A DNA stretch of 64,000 nt from Cryphonectria parasitica EP155 (GCF_011745365.1 NW_024468909.1:2852001-2916000), one strand, 5' to 3'. Counted from the first letter of the stretch, positions 9,649-22,763 are shown. Made by a program: numbers and translations. Notes: generated by a model not told the origin, from the letters alone.

Positions 9649-12600
9649 CTAGTGACCGCCATTCAAACCACCTCGTCCAGCACCGTTCCCAGTGCCAAAC
9701 AGGGTACCGTATGCATCAACGCCCCCTAGTCCACTAAAGTCTGGAACGCTCGGCGCCTCAAAGTCCATGAACCAGGACGCTGAGCCGGCATCATGGTTAT
9801 GACCCCAGATTGAGGCTTGCGAGGGGGCGTTGTGATGACCACCGTCGGCGCTCGTTCCCGCAGCACCTCCAGCAGAACCATGACTTTCTTCTCTTGCACC
9901 GCTGGCGCTGTTCTCAGCCCCATTCCACTCTGAAAGACCTTCCATCATGGCCGCCGTGGCGGACGCATCTATATTGGCGCCGACGTTGTAGGTTCCTATG
10001 CCTAACAAGGACTGCCGAGCCATCCCGCCCGGCATGGCAAGCTGCATGCTGTTGAGCAGATCCTGCGCGCTTAAGCCGTGCGCGTAGTGTTGCTGACCGC
10101 CAAACTGTCCGTGTCCAACATTCAGAGGGGATATGGGAGAGAGGGCTGCGGCGTAGGCCCCAGATTGCGGGAGGTTGGCGAGCAGGTCCCTGAAGCCCGG
10201 CGAGGCGCTGCTTGCGCCGGCCATGGTGACCCCGGGCATAAATGGGCTCTGCTGCTGCTGGAGCCCGGCCAACTGTGCTGCTGCTGCCGCCGCTGCCGCC
10301 GCTGCCGTGCTATCTGTCAGGACTGGGTCCAGCTGGTGCCTGCTGCCGCGGTGTTCGCGCCCGTCGCGCCCGCGGGAGTGAATGCTGCCACGCTTGCCAG
10401 CAGGCCCTTTCGTCTTGCCCGATATAGATTTCGACCGGACTGAGCCATCTCGGCTCTGAGAAGGGGGAAACTCTGTAATGTATTCCTCCACAGTGCGCAG
10501 CTCCGACTTCTGCTCGAGAGCCGCGTCCTCACCCTCCTCCTTCTTTTTGTGGATGGCCGGGTCGGCAAAATCGGACTGTGACACGCCGTGCGGGTAGCGG
10601 TCAAACCAGTCACCGTACTGGAAGATAGAGGCGATGGACGGCGAGCTCCCGTTGGGCAGATTCCCACGGACAGACGTCTCGGCGCAGTTGCGAAATTGGT
10701 CCCGCAGGTTGTCTATCATGTAGCTAAACATGCCCCAGTAGCGTTTCATCCTGGAGAGAAAGTTGATGTTGATGCCGAGGTTGTGCCTCGAGTTAGCCTG
10801 GATGGTGGGATTGCTGGTATACGAGCCAATCACATGGACAGTGCTCGAGAGGAAGGCACAGTAGCCGACAAAGGGAGCGGTGACGAAATAAGATTCGGAT
10901 TCCTTGAGGATCTCCGAGATTCGGTCGGCTGCGTCGTAAGCCTTCTTGCCAGCATTAATGACGAATGGTGTAGGTGGTACTTCGGCGGTGTTGGCGCTAC
11001 TCGGAGACGTTGCGAACCGGTTGAGGAACAGGATGTTCTGTTGTATGGCAATGTGTAGGAGGATGAACTGGTTCGCCAACGACTCTGTGTCGTGCACATG
11101 TAGGTTGGCCGAGTTATAGACAAGGGATTCTGGCAGGGAGGTTGCCATCTCCTCGGCCTCGTTGGCCAGCCTCGTATACTCCGAGTCAGGGTCCCACAAC
11201 GACTTGACGTCCAGGTCCTTGCCGCCCTGGTTCATGTGACTGACTATGCGGCCCCAGATCGATATAGCCTTGATGAGGTATGCGGCCACGCCCATGTTCT
11301 CTTTGGCATTGGATGCCTCGGCCCCATCTTCGGCACCGGCGGCACCTGGGACCTCGCCTTGTAGGTTCTCGGTCAGTGCCGGCATGTCCAGCTGGAAGTT
11401 CTTCTCCTTGACGGGTAAGGGGATCCGGAGCATCTCTTCCTTTATGAAGCTCGGTCGATCTCTTCCCGACGAGTGGAATCGGTCCATCAGGAAGCATGCC
11501 CACATAGTCCTGCGCCGGATCTCTCGGTCCACAAAGCTGAGGGGCACATTCGGTCTGGCAGGGTCGTGGTCGAGATCCTTGTGCAGCTGGAGTGCGAATG
11601 CCATTCGTATGGCCTGCCCACCCAGTGCCCAGCTTCGGGAGCCCTGGCAGGTAGCAAATTCGTGCAGCCCGAGTATAAGGAGGCATATCAAGATGGTGAT
11701 GTTGGACCAATCGTATCGCTTGTTGACAATGTCACGCGCAGTCGACGCCCATTCTTCGCCTCGTAGGTACTCTGGCCTCTTCTTGGTCGTCAGCTCCGGG
11801 TGGTTGGAGAACCTGGCGGCTATCGCGCAGACAGAGAGAACGAGCACGGGGGGTAGCGCGCCAGCTCTAAGATGTGTGTCAGCTTGGCCTACGATCCGAT
11901 GATCTAGTGACCATGAATGAATAGGGGAAGTGGCGGAAACGGCTCACCTAAGCTTTCTCATAAAACTTGGCTTATGGAGTATATGGTAGGCTTGGCCGTA
12001 GACGTGGTCAAAGAACACGTCGGCGAGGTGTTCCTGAATATCTCTCGAGGGTAGAGCGCCCAGGCCCTCCTGCAACAACCTCGTCTCTTCGCTCTCGTGG
12101 ACGCTTAACAGCAGGTTGGGGTCGGCTGGGTTTCCGAGGCTCTGTTTCTTTGGGGTCTTTGCCCACGAATCAAGATCGGGGCCAGCAAAAGCCTCATCCG
12201 CGCCGCGCTTCTTTGGACCCTTGCCAGAACTCGCGGTTCCAGGAATGGCAGGCCGGACGTTTGCACGGGGGACGGATGATGCGATGCCTTCCTGCTCGTT
12301 TCTGGGGACGGCCTTGATGATGCGCTCCTCCATTCGCTTCAGGCGCTTGTCCAGCATGGCCATGTAGTCGGTCCGAGGGGCAGCCTTGCGTGTCGAGTGC
12401 TTATAGACGCAGGGCACTCTGCCGCGCGTGCAGTGCTTGCAGGCGGGCTTCTCGCCTGAGCAGCGGACCTTCTTCCTCCTACAGGCGGTGCAGGCCAGGG
12501 GCAGTCTCTTGCGCTCCTTGCCAGCCTTGGTCTTCAGCTCACTCCATGCCGGGGCCGAGTCGGCCTTGTCCTCCCTGGGCTTGCCGCCCAGATCGGTCCC

Positions 12601-13164
12601 GTCACCGGGCTCGAAGCTCAGGCCGAACTCGTCCGACAAGGGGTCGCCGAAGCGGTTCCCCTGGGGGTGGCCTCCTGGGCTGTCTTCATCCGAGCCCTCC
12701 ATGCTCGACCGTGCTGGCGACGAGCCGGTCCCTGCTGCAACAGGCATGCGTACTGTGATGGACTGGGCTGGTGGTGGCTCGAGGCCCGGCCCTGAGGACG
12801 GCATGGGCTGCTGCTGCTGCTGCTGCTCTGGGTCGGCGAACAACCCTGGGGCATGTTCCCCGCCGCTCAGGGGCCCAAGCGACGACGACTGGTCTGGCGA
12901 AAGGCCGTGTTGATAAGGAAAGTCGTCCAACTCAGCAGCAAAATGCAATGTGGTAGCCAGGTGGCTATGCGGCGGAAAGGAGTCTGCGCCAAAGAGCTGG
13001 TCGCTGGTGTGCTCGACACGAAAGGCGTCTTGTGCAGTCAGGTCGTGGCCGGGAGCGACAAGACTTTCATATGGATCCAGGTGCAAGTGAGCAGGGAGGG
13101 GCTTGGTATCGAGCCGAGATGGAGCCGCTGACATGTCGTTTGCTAACGGAACAGCAACCTGCAA
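9649..13164 (-). CDS. Zn(II)2Cys6 transcription factor with Fungal_trans-type middle region
   Basis: Two exons (11948-13164 and 9649-11866) with an 81-nt intron containing CTGAC; joining gives FMRKLRAGALPPVLVLSVCAIAARFS, an uninterrupted conserved block, and 1144 aa in total. The DNA-binding cluster is C225-x2-C228-x6-C235-x6-C242-x2-C245-x6-C252, followed by a basic linker and a short coiled-coil-like helix (DKRLKRMEERI). The middle region (about 385-800) has the Fungal_trans pattern, including RRRTMWACFLMDR-type residues. The C-terminal third is disordered, Gly/Ser/Ala/Gln-rich with a poly-alanine run, as in activation regions. Regulated genes cannot be told from sequence. An in-frame ATG at 13134 is an alternative start. 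The gene has an unusually long upstream region with GT-rich and pentamer repeats and short upstream ORFs. Confidence 0.9.
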
Positions 13165-13394
13165 GGACTTTGCTGATCAACGGCCTGGCAGGTTTAGGTT
13201 GCGGGTGGTCGGACTAAAAGAGGAGAGCATCTGCAGGGTTTCTGGGAAGGGCCTCTCTCGATTCGGCGACGCCTCGGAGAGCTGGTCAAGCCTCTGTTCC
13301 GGATCCTGCACCGAGTTGGGGGAGAGGAACAAAGAGAGGAAACGCAGGCCGTCCCTTTAGGCCGACGTCGAATGGGTCTCTCTTGCGGGGTTAG

Positions 13395-13502
13395 GTGTGT
13401 CAGTATGTGCGGTCGTATGCGTGCGTATGTGAGTGTGTGCGCGTGCGTGTGCGTGTGGGTGGGTGAGTGTGAGTGGGTGGGTGAGAGTGTGTGTGGGTGT
13501 GG
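13395..13502. repeat. GT-rich alternating purine/pyrimidine tract
   Basis: About 108 bp dominated by GTGT, GCGTG and GGGTG units, 230-340 bp upstream of the Zn2Cys6 ATG. Alternating purine-pyrimidine runs of this kind can adopt Z-DNA. It also makes the minus-strand upstream ORFs rich in His and Thr. Confidence 0.75.
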
Positions 13503-14164
13503 TAATGGCAGTGTGATGCAGAGGATGTCGAGCCCCTCCTACCGAGAACGAGCCAGGTATGGAAGCTGGTCCCACCCCCTGGTGACGGTGTTGCTCGCGA
13601 CAAAGGTCGAGAGGAGTTGAGGACGACTTCTTTTTTTCTTCTCTTTTTCTACGCTCATCCCTCTAGAAATGTCCACACGCACAGGGGGGGCTTTGATACA
13701 CTACAGAACAAGCCCCAGAAGTCGAAGTATGTCCAGATGAAAAGGACATTGAACAAGAAAGAAGAAAGAGAGAAAGAAAGCAAGAAAAGAAGAGAAATAA
13801 CGAAGGAGTCTGGGTGAAGAACAGAGGGAAAATGTTCGGATGCTTCACCCAGGCCAGAGAGTCCGCACGCAGACTACGACCAGCAGAAGCAAAGGCTCAG
13901 CACGACCGAGGTGAAAATAAACACGACAAGTCCTTAATTCTTCTTCCTGGAGGTCGATGCCGATCGCCCCGAGGGTTCTTTTTCCCCAAGGTCGCAGACG
14001 CGCGAGACTTGGGAGAGGGAAACTGGCGGTAATTCTGGGGGAGGAGACAAACGATTTTGGGTTGAGTGGATAATGAAGAGGATCTGGTTGGTTGGACATT
14101 GGCAGAGCTTGGTAGGCACGCAGCGGAGAATCGACGGCACCACACTAGTTTTACTAAGTACAGG

Positions 14165-14184
14165 CTGTACTGTACTGTACTGTT
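14165..14184. repeat. CTGTA pentamer array
   Basis: Three CTGTA units plus one CTGTT unit in the upstream region of the Zn2Cys6 gene. Confidence 0.8.
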
Positions 14185-14461
14185 CCTTCCTCCCCTCTCT
14201 CCCCCCTGCAGTGTAGTAGCGCCCCAGTGCCGAGGAAGGAGGGGAGGCTTCTTACCTTCTCCACAGCTGCAGCCCACCCCTGTCCTCACAGCATCCCCTG
14301 TCCCTACCCATCATCATACTATGGTACAACGTAGTAGTACAAAAAGGAAGCCACGGTCCTGCAGCGCAACGCACAAGCCGCTGCAGTTAGGAAGCAGCAT
14401 GGCAGGGAGGTGAACAAGGGAGCCCCCTATTTCCCAGAGCAATGCTTGTGTTTGTGCTTGT

Positions 14462-14481
14462 GCTGTGCTGTGCTGTGCTGT
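14462..14481. repeat. GCTGT pentamer array
   Basis: Four GCTGT units followed by GCTAA, in the upstream region of the Zn2Cys6 gene. The same unit recurs upstream of the sirtuin gene. Confidence 0.8.
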
Positions 14482-15660
14482 GCTAAGTGTGCTTCTGAAA
14501 TGTGCATCTGCACCTGTATCTGCATCTGCACCTGCGCGTTCCGCCCGTTCTTGAGGTCTCGCTAGGAGAGGGGCGAACAGGGGGCGAGGGTTTCGCCGGA
14601 TGACCCGTCTCGGCGGTCAAGAGTGGGGGGAGAGGGGGGGAGGAGAAGTACCATTTAGAGTGTATCGTTCTATAGCAGGTACCTACTTATTGCACAGTTT
14701 CCACTCCAAATATGCGGGGAGCCTCTAGTGTGGGAGGGTCCCTCTGCTTTTTGCGCCGCTGGGGGGGTTTTCTCTTTCTTCTACCACTACTGTAGTGTGT
14801 ACGTATGTACCTTTATGTACGAGCAGTCTCCTCCCTACTCATAATAGAAAAAATCATGCATATGCGGATGCTACTTCCGAGGTTCTGATTTTTTGTTGTC
14901 GGTTTTTTCTTCACCCTTCCTGGTTTTGTCAAGAGAGAAAAAATGTGTGTATGTGAAAAGAAGAAAAAGGGAAAAAAGAAGAAAGAAAACCTTGCAGGCT
15001 TCGATCACAGCCCCCTGAATATTCCCTCTGATGACGGATAAAAAGAAGAAGAAGAAAAAGAAGAAAGAAGGAAACAGACAGCAACCTGATTTTCATCGAT
15101 CGGAGGAGAGATGGGATGGATGAATGTCTCAGCCAATGGCTTGCCAGCATTCCCAGTTCCAACAATTGAGGGTGCTTGTCATTTGGTCGTAGGCGGGAGG
15201 GAGGGAGGGTGTGTGTCACAGACACCCTACAGGCAATAAAAGCCCGCGCCGTACTGTGTAAATTCCCCACTGGCTAGCGTTGGACAAGGGCTAGCGAGAC
15301 GTCCATACTGGGGTCTACGGCCGTGCACACCACTGTCCACAAGCACTTGACAAGTATAAGGCCTAGAGCAACAGGGTGTGAACACTAAGCCGACGCGGGA
15401 TGATTTACTGAACAGACACGCCTGGTATGGTTTGATTGGCTTCTTGGTAGGAAAAAGCAACAGCAACTACAACAGCGAAAAGAAAAGCAGAAGACGAAAA
15501 AAGGACGAGGACAGAAGTAAGTGAGAAAAGAGAGGATCTGAAATTATACACGCGAGGTAACATCGACAGGCATTCTCAGCCAACCAACGCACTATAACAC
15601 TTCCTCGGTCAGATAGGCCAAGAGAGGGGTCACCATCTACCCTTATATAGAGAGCGGTTC

Positions 15661-18600
15661 ATCCTCGGCCGGATCTACGTCAGTGATCTGTTGCGATTTG
15701 GTACCGATAAACAAGCAATTTTCAGTTTCAAGTAGTCTACAACTTTATGGAAGAAACTTGATAAGAGACAAATTAAGCTGGCCCCTCTTGTTCATGCCCA
15801 GCACAGCGTGTCTCCCCCCCCCCTTCTCTGTGCTATCAATCAACTCACGACTAATAACGAGAGTTTTAAAGTAGCAGTCCTAGATGATCTAGCCTCACTT
15901 ATCTCTCTCTCCATTCCTGAGCAATTAATCCTTTGTCGAAGCTACTCAAGTTGAGGTACAAGCCATCCATCGTTCGTCAATACGACAGGTCCGACAGCAT
16001 GCTTGGTTGTCAGCTGATTGGCCATCAATAGGTGGGCAAAAAAAAAAAACCAAAAAAAAAAACCCAAAAAAAAACCAAAAAAAAAAAAACAGCACGAATG
16101 GTTCATGCAGCTGCACTTCTCCCGGCCGGTTATGCATAATACCGAAGATCCCGGAGGCGCGACAAAACAAAGGAAACCCTCACCAAAGACCGCGCTTCTC
16201 AGTCATTTGGCGATGATGTGTTCACTCCGCTTTGTTGCAAGTATGAGCTCGTTGACGTCTTGTTGACGTCCAGACCGGTGCTATTCCCACGTTATAGCTC
16301 GACTGTCGTTTCATGCACCCCCAAGTTGGATAAGTGAGCACATAAGGACCATCCTTCCAAAGGGCTAACTCTGCGCTGCATCAGGCGGAGAGGGGTTTAC
16401 TGCACGGGCTTTGCCCCAGCGTGACAAGCTCGAAGCTGTCAAAACAAGCTGTCATCTTCTCCAGGCTTGCCAAGGTGTCAGTTGCTGCGGAATACACATT
16501 AGATCACTTCGAGAATGCAGGGAGAGAGTTGGGCGTGCTGAATAATCTGTCGCCTCAAGGCAACAACATCGTGATTCCGTATGTAAACAAATGATCACTA
16601 CATCGTAAATAGTCTTTGCTCCAAGAAGCTGAATATTTGTCTGGGCGCCAAATACTGTTGTGTATAACATGGCATGCACAGGGCCTGCCACCAAGATGTA
16701 TTCATCTGCAGTAAGAGATACAATGTCAAGACTGTTTCTCCATGGGATGTGTCCAGCAATCGCGACAGGTGAAGGCCTGCTGAGTTCTGACAAGGGGTGC
16801 TCAGGACCTGACCTCGGAACCGACGGTGCTTCTCTTCAGGGGATTGACGGAGAGGGCTTGGGACCCACGCGGCTATAAAGCATGTTCCCTTGAGCACGCG
16901 GTCTGGCGGCCCATGACTACGAAATTTAAGGATCCGTCCAGAATTTGGAAACGAGGCTCGTGACTCGGGCTTAGGACAATCTCGTCTACGCCATATTTCA
17001 ATGTGATGTTGTTGTAGTCGCTCATTTCATTTTTATTTTATTTAACCTTTTTTATAGGCAAGGTAAATCCTGACCATCGTGGTACTGTTTAATCTGTTGA
17101 CCCTTTCTCAGCAATTTATAATCGGTACTTTGGCCAGTATGGTGACTCGACCTGCTGGGATTCGACGCATCAAAATATGAGATGACGATCAGTGGGTTAT
17201 GGTCACTTGAGAAGGATGGGCTTCCAGGGAGAATTCGTGGCCCAGTACATAGTACACACAGTGGGAAGGGTGGTTGGGGTCGAAAGAACGGTCCGTGGCG
17301 GTCCTGCGGTAGATACCCTGCAAGGCTTACATAACGCCAATCAGCCTCCACCTCTTTCTCCTAGTCGGCCCCACCTTACCCCAGGTTCTACCTTTCAGGG
17401 TAAGGATGGTATTTACTAGTATGATATGTTTCAGTCATGTTTGTGCGGGGTATCCTAGTTCTCTTGTACAAAATGCAATATCATGCATACAGCCCATCCC
17501 ATGTACAGTAGCGAGAAGACACTATAGTATTAGTCTGGTTGTAAGGGATGCATCAACGTGAGGTGCTTTATTTTTTTTTAAAAGAGGTCTGAACCGACCC
17601 GTCGGTTCCCAATTCTGCACTATAACCGCTTGGGGCCCTCTTCCGAAAGATCAAGAGGCTATTAGTTTGGTAGGTTGTCCCATCCAAACCGGGATGTGGA
17701 GGCATAACAACACGGCCACCAAGCAAAAACGACTGAAGGGGGGAAAAGTTCGAGTTTGGGCGAGACCTTGGCAATCGCCCAATCATTTACTGTCATTGAT
17801 AACCACCTAGTGGCCACATGAGGCTTGGTTGAATCTGCGAGATCAAGGTCGGCCCCCCGTCGGATCCACACTCTTCTTTCGTGGTGGCGGACGCAGTCTT
17901 GCTTTTTCCTATCTATCTGCAAGCAGCTGTCTCAACTTAGGGGGTCCTGCAGCGCCTCAGTCAACCCTGAGTGGCTCTGTTTGGCACTGTATCTATATAT
18001 TGTACTGTCTGCATAGCATATCGTGGCGTTCATCTGTTGCTTACTTTTGCCTATGAGTGTCAATATCGAAGAAACTGTCTTATCTTAAACCCACACCTTC
18101 AAAATTGTGTGTGAGTCTTTCAGCCTCACGCCTCAAAGTTTCAGACCATCAATTTAATTTCACTTCAACAACAGGAGAAAAGATGCGTCTAGACCGAGTG
18201 TTTTCTTTAGGAATTATTCCTATTCCTCGAAATGCCCCTACCCAGGCAGATCGCAACCCTGATAAGCAACATCAAGAACGTTCCAGCCGTAACCAGGTTC
18301 TAGTGGTGAAGATCTCAAAGCAGCCCTTTTGCCCGGCTGAGAGACAAATACTTGGCTTGACCATCTCCGCTTTTTAAGCTCTTGGCGTGTGGTGTCTGTG
18401 AGCTCTCCACCCCCTCCAATGAGCAGGAAAACGTCACCACCAGCCCACGAGACCTTCCATGGGCCTCATGGCGAGACCTTTACCCTCCACCGTCTGCATC
18501 CGAGGTCTTAGCTCTCTTATTGTATTGAACACAAGACACATTACCGTGTACTTTCAGGACAAGAAACGGAGAAAACAAGACACGAAAATGAAAAGGAAAC

Positions 18601-21600
18601 AGGGGAGGAAAAGAAAAGAGGAAGAAGGTAAAAGTCGACTGTTCGAACCCTGGTTACGCGTCTGCATCTGCGTCAGCATATTTGCATCCCTGTACACACT
18701 CACAGCAACAGATAAGAGACTTTCCAGTCATCTTTCTCTTCATCTCTTGGCCCCCTCCCGCCATGAGCCCGTAATTTGGTTCTACTACATATCAAGCACA
18801 GTGGTATGTACCGTAAAACCACGAAGCTGCATCCACATATTGACAAGGAGCCAGTGCTGTTTTCTCTGCTTTTTTCTTGTACGTAGCCGTCCAGCTGCTT
18901 CATCTATATTACGATGTGTACTACGCCTGAAGCCGCCGCCCTTTCTATCATTTTTCTTTTTCGTCAGACGGCTGCTAGCCTGTCGGTTGCGAGACCGTGC
19001 GCACGTCTTACCTTTGGTTTTCCCCCCCTCGTACGCCCGCCGAATTGTTCGTCACCATTCGATTTTTTTTCTTTTCCTTTGCTTTCTTTTCTTCTTCGAG
19101 GGTGTTACTTTGACTCTGTCCTTGGGAATGCCTCTGCATCCTACTGTTAAAAATCCAGCCTGTGTCGTCGACGTACAGGTGGCTTGCATCGGATGTTGTG
19201 TGCCGTTGCGAAAGGTATCACATACAACCTTGGACGCCCTCCTCATAGGACCAACCCAACCACTGCTGCTAGGACTGATTGACTCTGCTATATGGTATCG
19301 AACCAAAAGGAACTCTCTTGCTAGTCTAGGCGAGAATGTCTATGACGGACTAGCTAGCCAACCCTACTCCCTGTTCGTCATGAGAACTGGGAGAGGGCCT
19401 TCTCGACACAGGAGCTCATAAGACCGTGTCTTGCAACCTTGCTGGTAGTGGTGAGGCTATGTCTCTACTCATTTCTTATCCTCAGCTCCCGATCGTAGAA
19501 TTCGCTGACGTCGGTCTATCGTTGTTTTTGCCGTGAGAAAAAGGAGAAGGAAGGAAGGGGGGGAAAAGAAACAAAAAGCATGTCCTGTTACTCAGAAAAA
19601 TACACACATCTTCCCTGCCCACTCAACGCAGACGAGGAACGGAGTCCGCCTCCAAGAACACCTGAAGGAGATTGTTTTTCTGTCCCCCCCCCCCCCAAAA
19701 CCCATCAACGCCACTCGGCTTCCGTCATACCGCTTCGACGACAACAGGACATACAGACTGCATAAAGCCAAGTCTAGTCCATCCCGTCCCCCCCAAGAAG
19801 CGTAAAAAGAAAAGGCGAACTGCATTTTGAGAGTTCCCTCCCTTCTCTCTCTTCTCTGCCTTCCCATGGCGTGGACACCACACAGCAGCATGCTCCTCCC
19901 CCAACACATGGGATGCACTCATCGGCACAGGTGCAGGGGCCATATTCTGCTCAAAACACGCAGTAGCTGAGACCATGTTACGTTGGGGGAAGAAGAGGAA
20001 CGACTGTGTGGAAAGGGAAGGGGGCAAGGCTTGCGAGCATGCTGAGCCCCATAAAATGGATGGATGGATGCTTCTGTGTCTTCTGTCGCACCGCGTCAGC
20101 CTGACAACAGCCTGACCTCTCACATTGTACAGCCAGAGTCATCAACCGAGCTTTGGTGGTGACCAAGCCAGCTGTATGTATGTGCCCGGATGGGTTGCCA
20201 GGGTCTTGCGGCGCTGCTGTGGGCCAGAGCGAGGCCTGACGAGGTTGCACTACCTGGGAGGGACCCAAATGATTATTTGCTGCGCACTCCTTGGGGCGCC
20301 GAGTACCTTGTTTCCCTTCTATCTTGCAGCCCTGTGAGTGGTCGACGACTTTGTGCTACAGTGCTTGCAGGGCACACGCGTCTTCGTACAAGACGGGACA
20401 AGGGAAGAAAAATGAGACGTGGGACGGGTCGTATACTCTGTATGGGAAATCATCTTCAAGGTGTTGGCCATGAGAGCCAGAACAGCCACCGGAAGGGCCT
20501 TTTTTTCTTTCTTTTTCTTCTTCCTTTGGTCCAACTTCTTGCCGTTTCTGACCGTGGATAAGACTCTATCCAGTCCATGATAGGGAATGTTTGACTGGAA
20601 GAAGCTTACATGAAATCTCCCACAGAATTCAAAAAGAAGACGATGCCTAAATGTCCCGCGCCTTCCCAGTACAGCGTTGGGTTCCAAAACCCAAACGCAC
20701 TCGTTTGCCATCCAAACAAGACTCTCGACAGCTCTCAGAAAAGGCTGCGAATTCCCGCCTGTTCTGTTACACGCCTATACCTTGGAAAGAAGGTGTGTTT
20801 TGTGTGTCCTTGGAGAGCCCTCCTGTCGCGCAACCTTGCCAGCCTCACTTTGCTTGCTCCTGCATTTCAGAGAGGGCTCTCAAGGGCCAGGCTTGGCTAC
20901 CGGCAGGTTTCCCCAAAAGGCAGGATATCAGAGGCACCCATGTGATTTCTCGGCAGTGCGACGGCAAGGCCTGCAGTTTCCCACTGGGCCGAGCCGGGTT
21001 ACGCAAAGACACAACGAGGTGCTGCTGGGCACGAATGATGCCAGCTCATCAGAGCCTGACTCAAGTTCTGTCACTTTGTGAAGGCCACCAACAAATTGAA
21101 GAAAGAGAAAAGGAACTGTTTTTGCCATGTACCTTCGAGTCATTTGGAAGGAGCGAATTTTATCCTGCGTTCTGGACTGATCAAGACATACATCGTCAAA
21201 TAGGTAGTCATGAATCAGGTGCGTGCTGTCCGCGCAGAAATTCCCCAACCAACAGCCATCACCGTTCTACAAGAATTTACTATTCTTTCCCACCTTGGCA
21301 CAAAGCATGACTCTTGTCCACTGGCCCTTCTTCCTGCACGACATCTCCCTCCCCTTCCCCTTCCAACGGCTTGCTGCATAATATTTTGCCTTCCTGACGC
21401 CTTGTATGTAGACATGTGACTCTTGTGCGCCATAGCCTGAGCTGGGAGGGCTGTCGAGGGTCTATTCATGCCGGGAGCCAGAGCTGGTGACTGGCCGAGG
21501 GCCGTGCCTGTGCGAATCATTTTTTTTTTTTTTTTTGAAGGGGCACAAATACAGTGCAGTAAATAACCAGAAAAGGGGCGTAGATCACTTGCTACAGTGC

Positions 21601-22763
21601 CCACAACCAGTATCACCAAGAGACGGTCCGAGGAAAGCAGCACTGGATCAGGCCAAAGTCTGGTGGTCAGTGAGCACGACATCCTCTTCCTCCACAACAA
21701 ACAACCCTTTCAAAACAGTTCAGAACTAACCTCCCCCCCTCCCCCCCCCCCACACCAATATGATCGAAGGGGAAGGGAAGCCAGAAATGGTCCAAGGGCT
21801 CGCTTGAGTAGAGGCGAGAACGAAGGATTGCAGGACTTGAGTACACGGTGATTATCATCGCGATGATGGATCGAGCCATCGATCGCCTGAGCAACGGCAC
21901 GAGCGGGTGGGTGTATCTTGTGCAAAGAATAAGGTAACTAGCTTGAACACAGCCTGGTCTCAGCCTGGACGATGACGATGACGAGCAGGCTGCCCCCCCC
22001 CCAACCTTTCTCCCCCCCCTCTTTCCTTTTCCCTCCCTCGATTTCTTCTTTCTCTCTATTCCTCCTCCACCTTCCCACACTATAAACGGCCAGTGTGATC
22101 AATCCACCCATCACCTCTTCCCCCTCCCCTCTCTCAAGGCTCGGCTCGATTCCGAATCTGGGATGACCATGACGGGTCTCGCATGACCCTCTGTCTGGCC
22201 CTCACGGGCCCACCGAGACCTTCTCCCGTTTTAGTGATCACTCATTTTCGTCGAAGTAGCAAGGACCAAGTCAAGTAGGGCGTGCAGGACAGACAGAATC
22301 GATTTGAGATTTTTTCTTCTTCTTCTTCTTCTTCCCCCATTGTACCAAGTGATGCAAGACAAAGACCGCTAACCAACGCCCGAGAGTCCAACATGCTATG
22401 CAATAACACAGAAAAAACAGAAAAAAAAAAAAAAAAAGGGCCAGAAAAGAAGAAGAAAAGGAGAAACAAGGATGAGGAGGAATCTTGTAGAGTGGATATC
22501 CTCTCCCAGTAAACAGAACCCCAAACTCGCAGGCTATGCTGGCTTCATGGTTGTCATCCAAGTCTCACCAAGGCACCGTCTTCCCTTCCTCCAAGGTGTC
22601 ACCTTGGCACAGATTTAGGCAGCCTCCTATGGATGCCTCGTGTTCTCCCAATCCACTCCATGTATGACCGCAACCGCACGCGTACATGGAACATCTAGAA
22701 ACCCCTCGCTTGGATGCAGGAGTATCCAAGTCGCATCCGCCCGCCTCCCCCTCGCCCAACATC
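15661..22763. other. Long gene-poor interval
   Basis: About 7.1 kb with no reading frame I can support on either strand. The longest ORF (18459-19421 plus, 320 codons) is compositionally odd, reads through pyrimidine-rich DNA and resembles no family. The rest holds homopolymers (T-run near 21520-21536, A-run near 22432-22447), CT-rich tracts, and an A/C tract at 16038-16089. It lies upstream of the Zn2Cys6 gene and downstream of separase. It may contain distal regulatory sequence, a non-coding RNA or a decayed element; none is demonstrated. Confidence 0.5.
16038..16089. repeat. A-rich tract with regularly spaced CC/CCC
   Basis: Four A-runs of about 9-13 nt are separated by CC, CCC and CC. 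It could be a slippage product or a decayed retroelement poly-A tail, but no flanking duplication was found by eye. Confidence 0.7.

Larger units (their letters stand above)
13165..15660. promoter_or_regulatory. Probable long leader/promoter of the Zn2Cys6 gene
   Basis: About 2.5 kb directly upstream of the regulator start, with low-complexity stretches instead of coding sequence: a GT-rich block, CTGTA and GCTGT pentamer arrays, CTGCA-rich imperfect repeats near 14500-14540, poly-purine and poly-pyrimidine tracts, and G runs. On the minus strand two overlapping upstream ORFs (13357-13575 and 13400-13603, 72 and 67 codons) precede the main ATG; if transcribed they could reduce its translation. 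Transcript ends are not visible in DNA. Confidence 0.45.

Noticed and set aside
16452..16793. 113-codon minus-strand ORF with a fairly protein-like hydrophobic middle
   Set aside because: I could not match it to a family or extend it through credible splice sites. It may be a relic, but I cannot support a gene.
18636..18660. GTTCGAACC, resembling a tRNA B-box
   Set aside because: No A-box at the right distance, no cloverleaf, and the T-arm stem does not pair on either strand.
18459..19421. 320-codon plus-strand ORF in the gene-poor interval
   Set aside because: It reads through pyrimidine-rich, low-complexity DNA and shows no domain, signal or family wording. Length alone is not enough in this composition.
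20651..21310. 219-codon plus-strand ORF
   Set aside because: No recognisable motif and overlapped by similar-length ORFs in other frames, so no frame stands out as coding.
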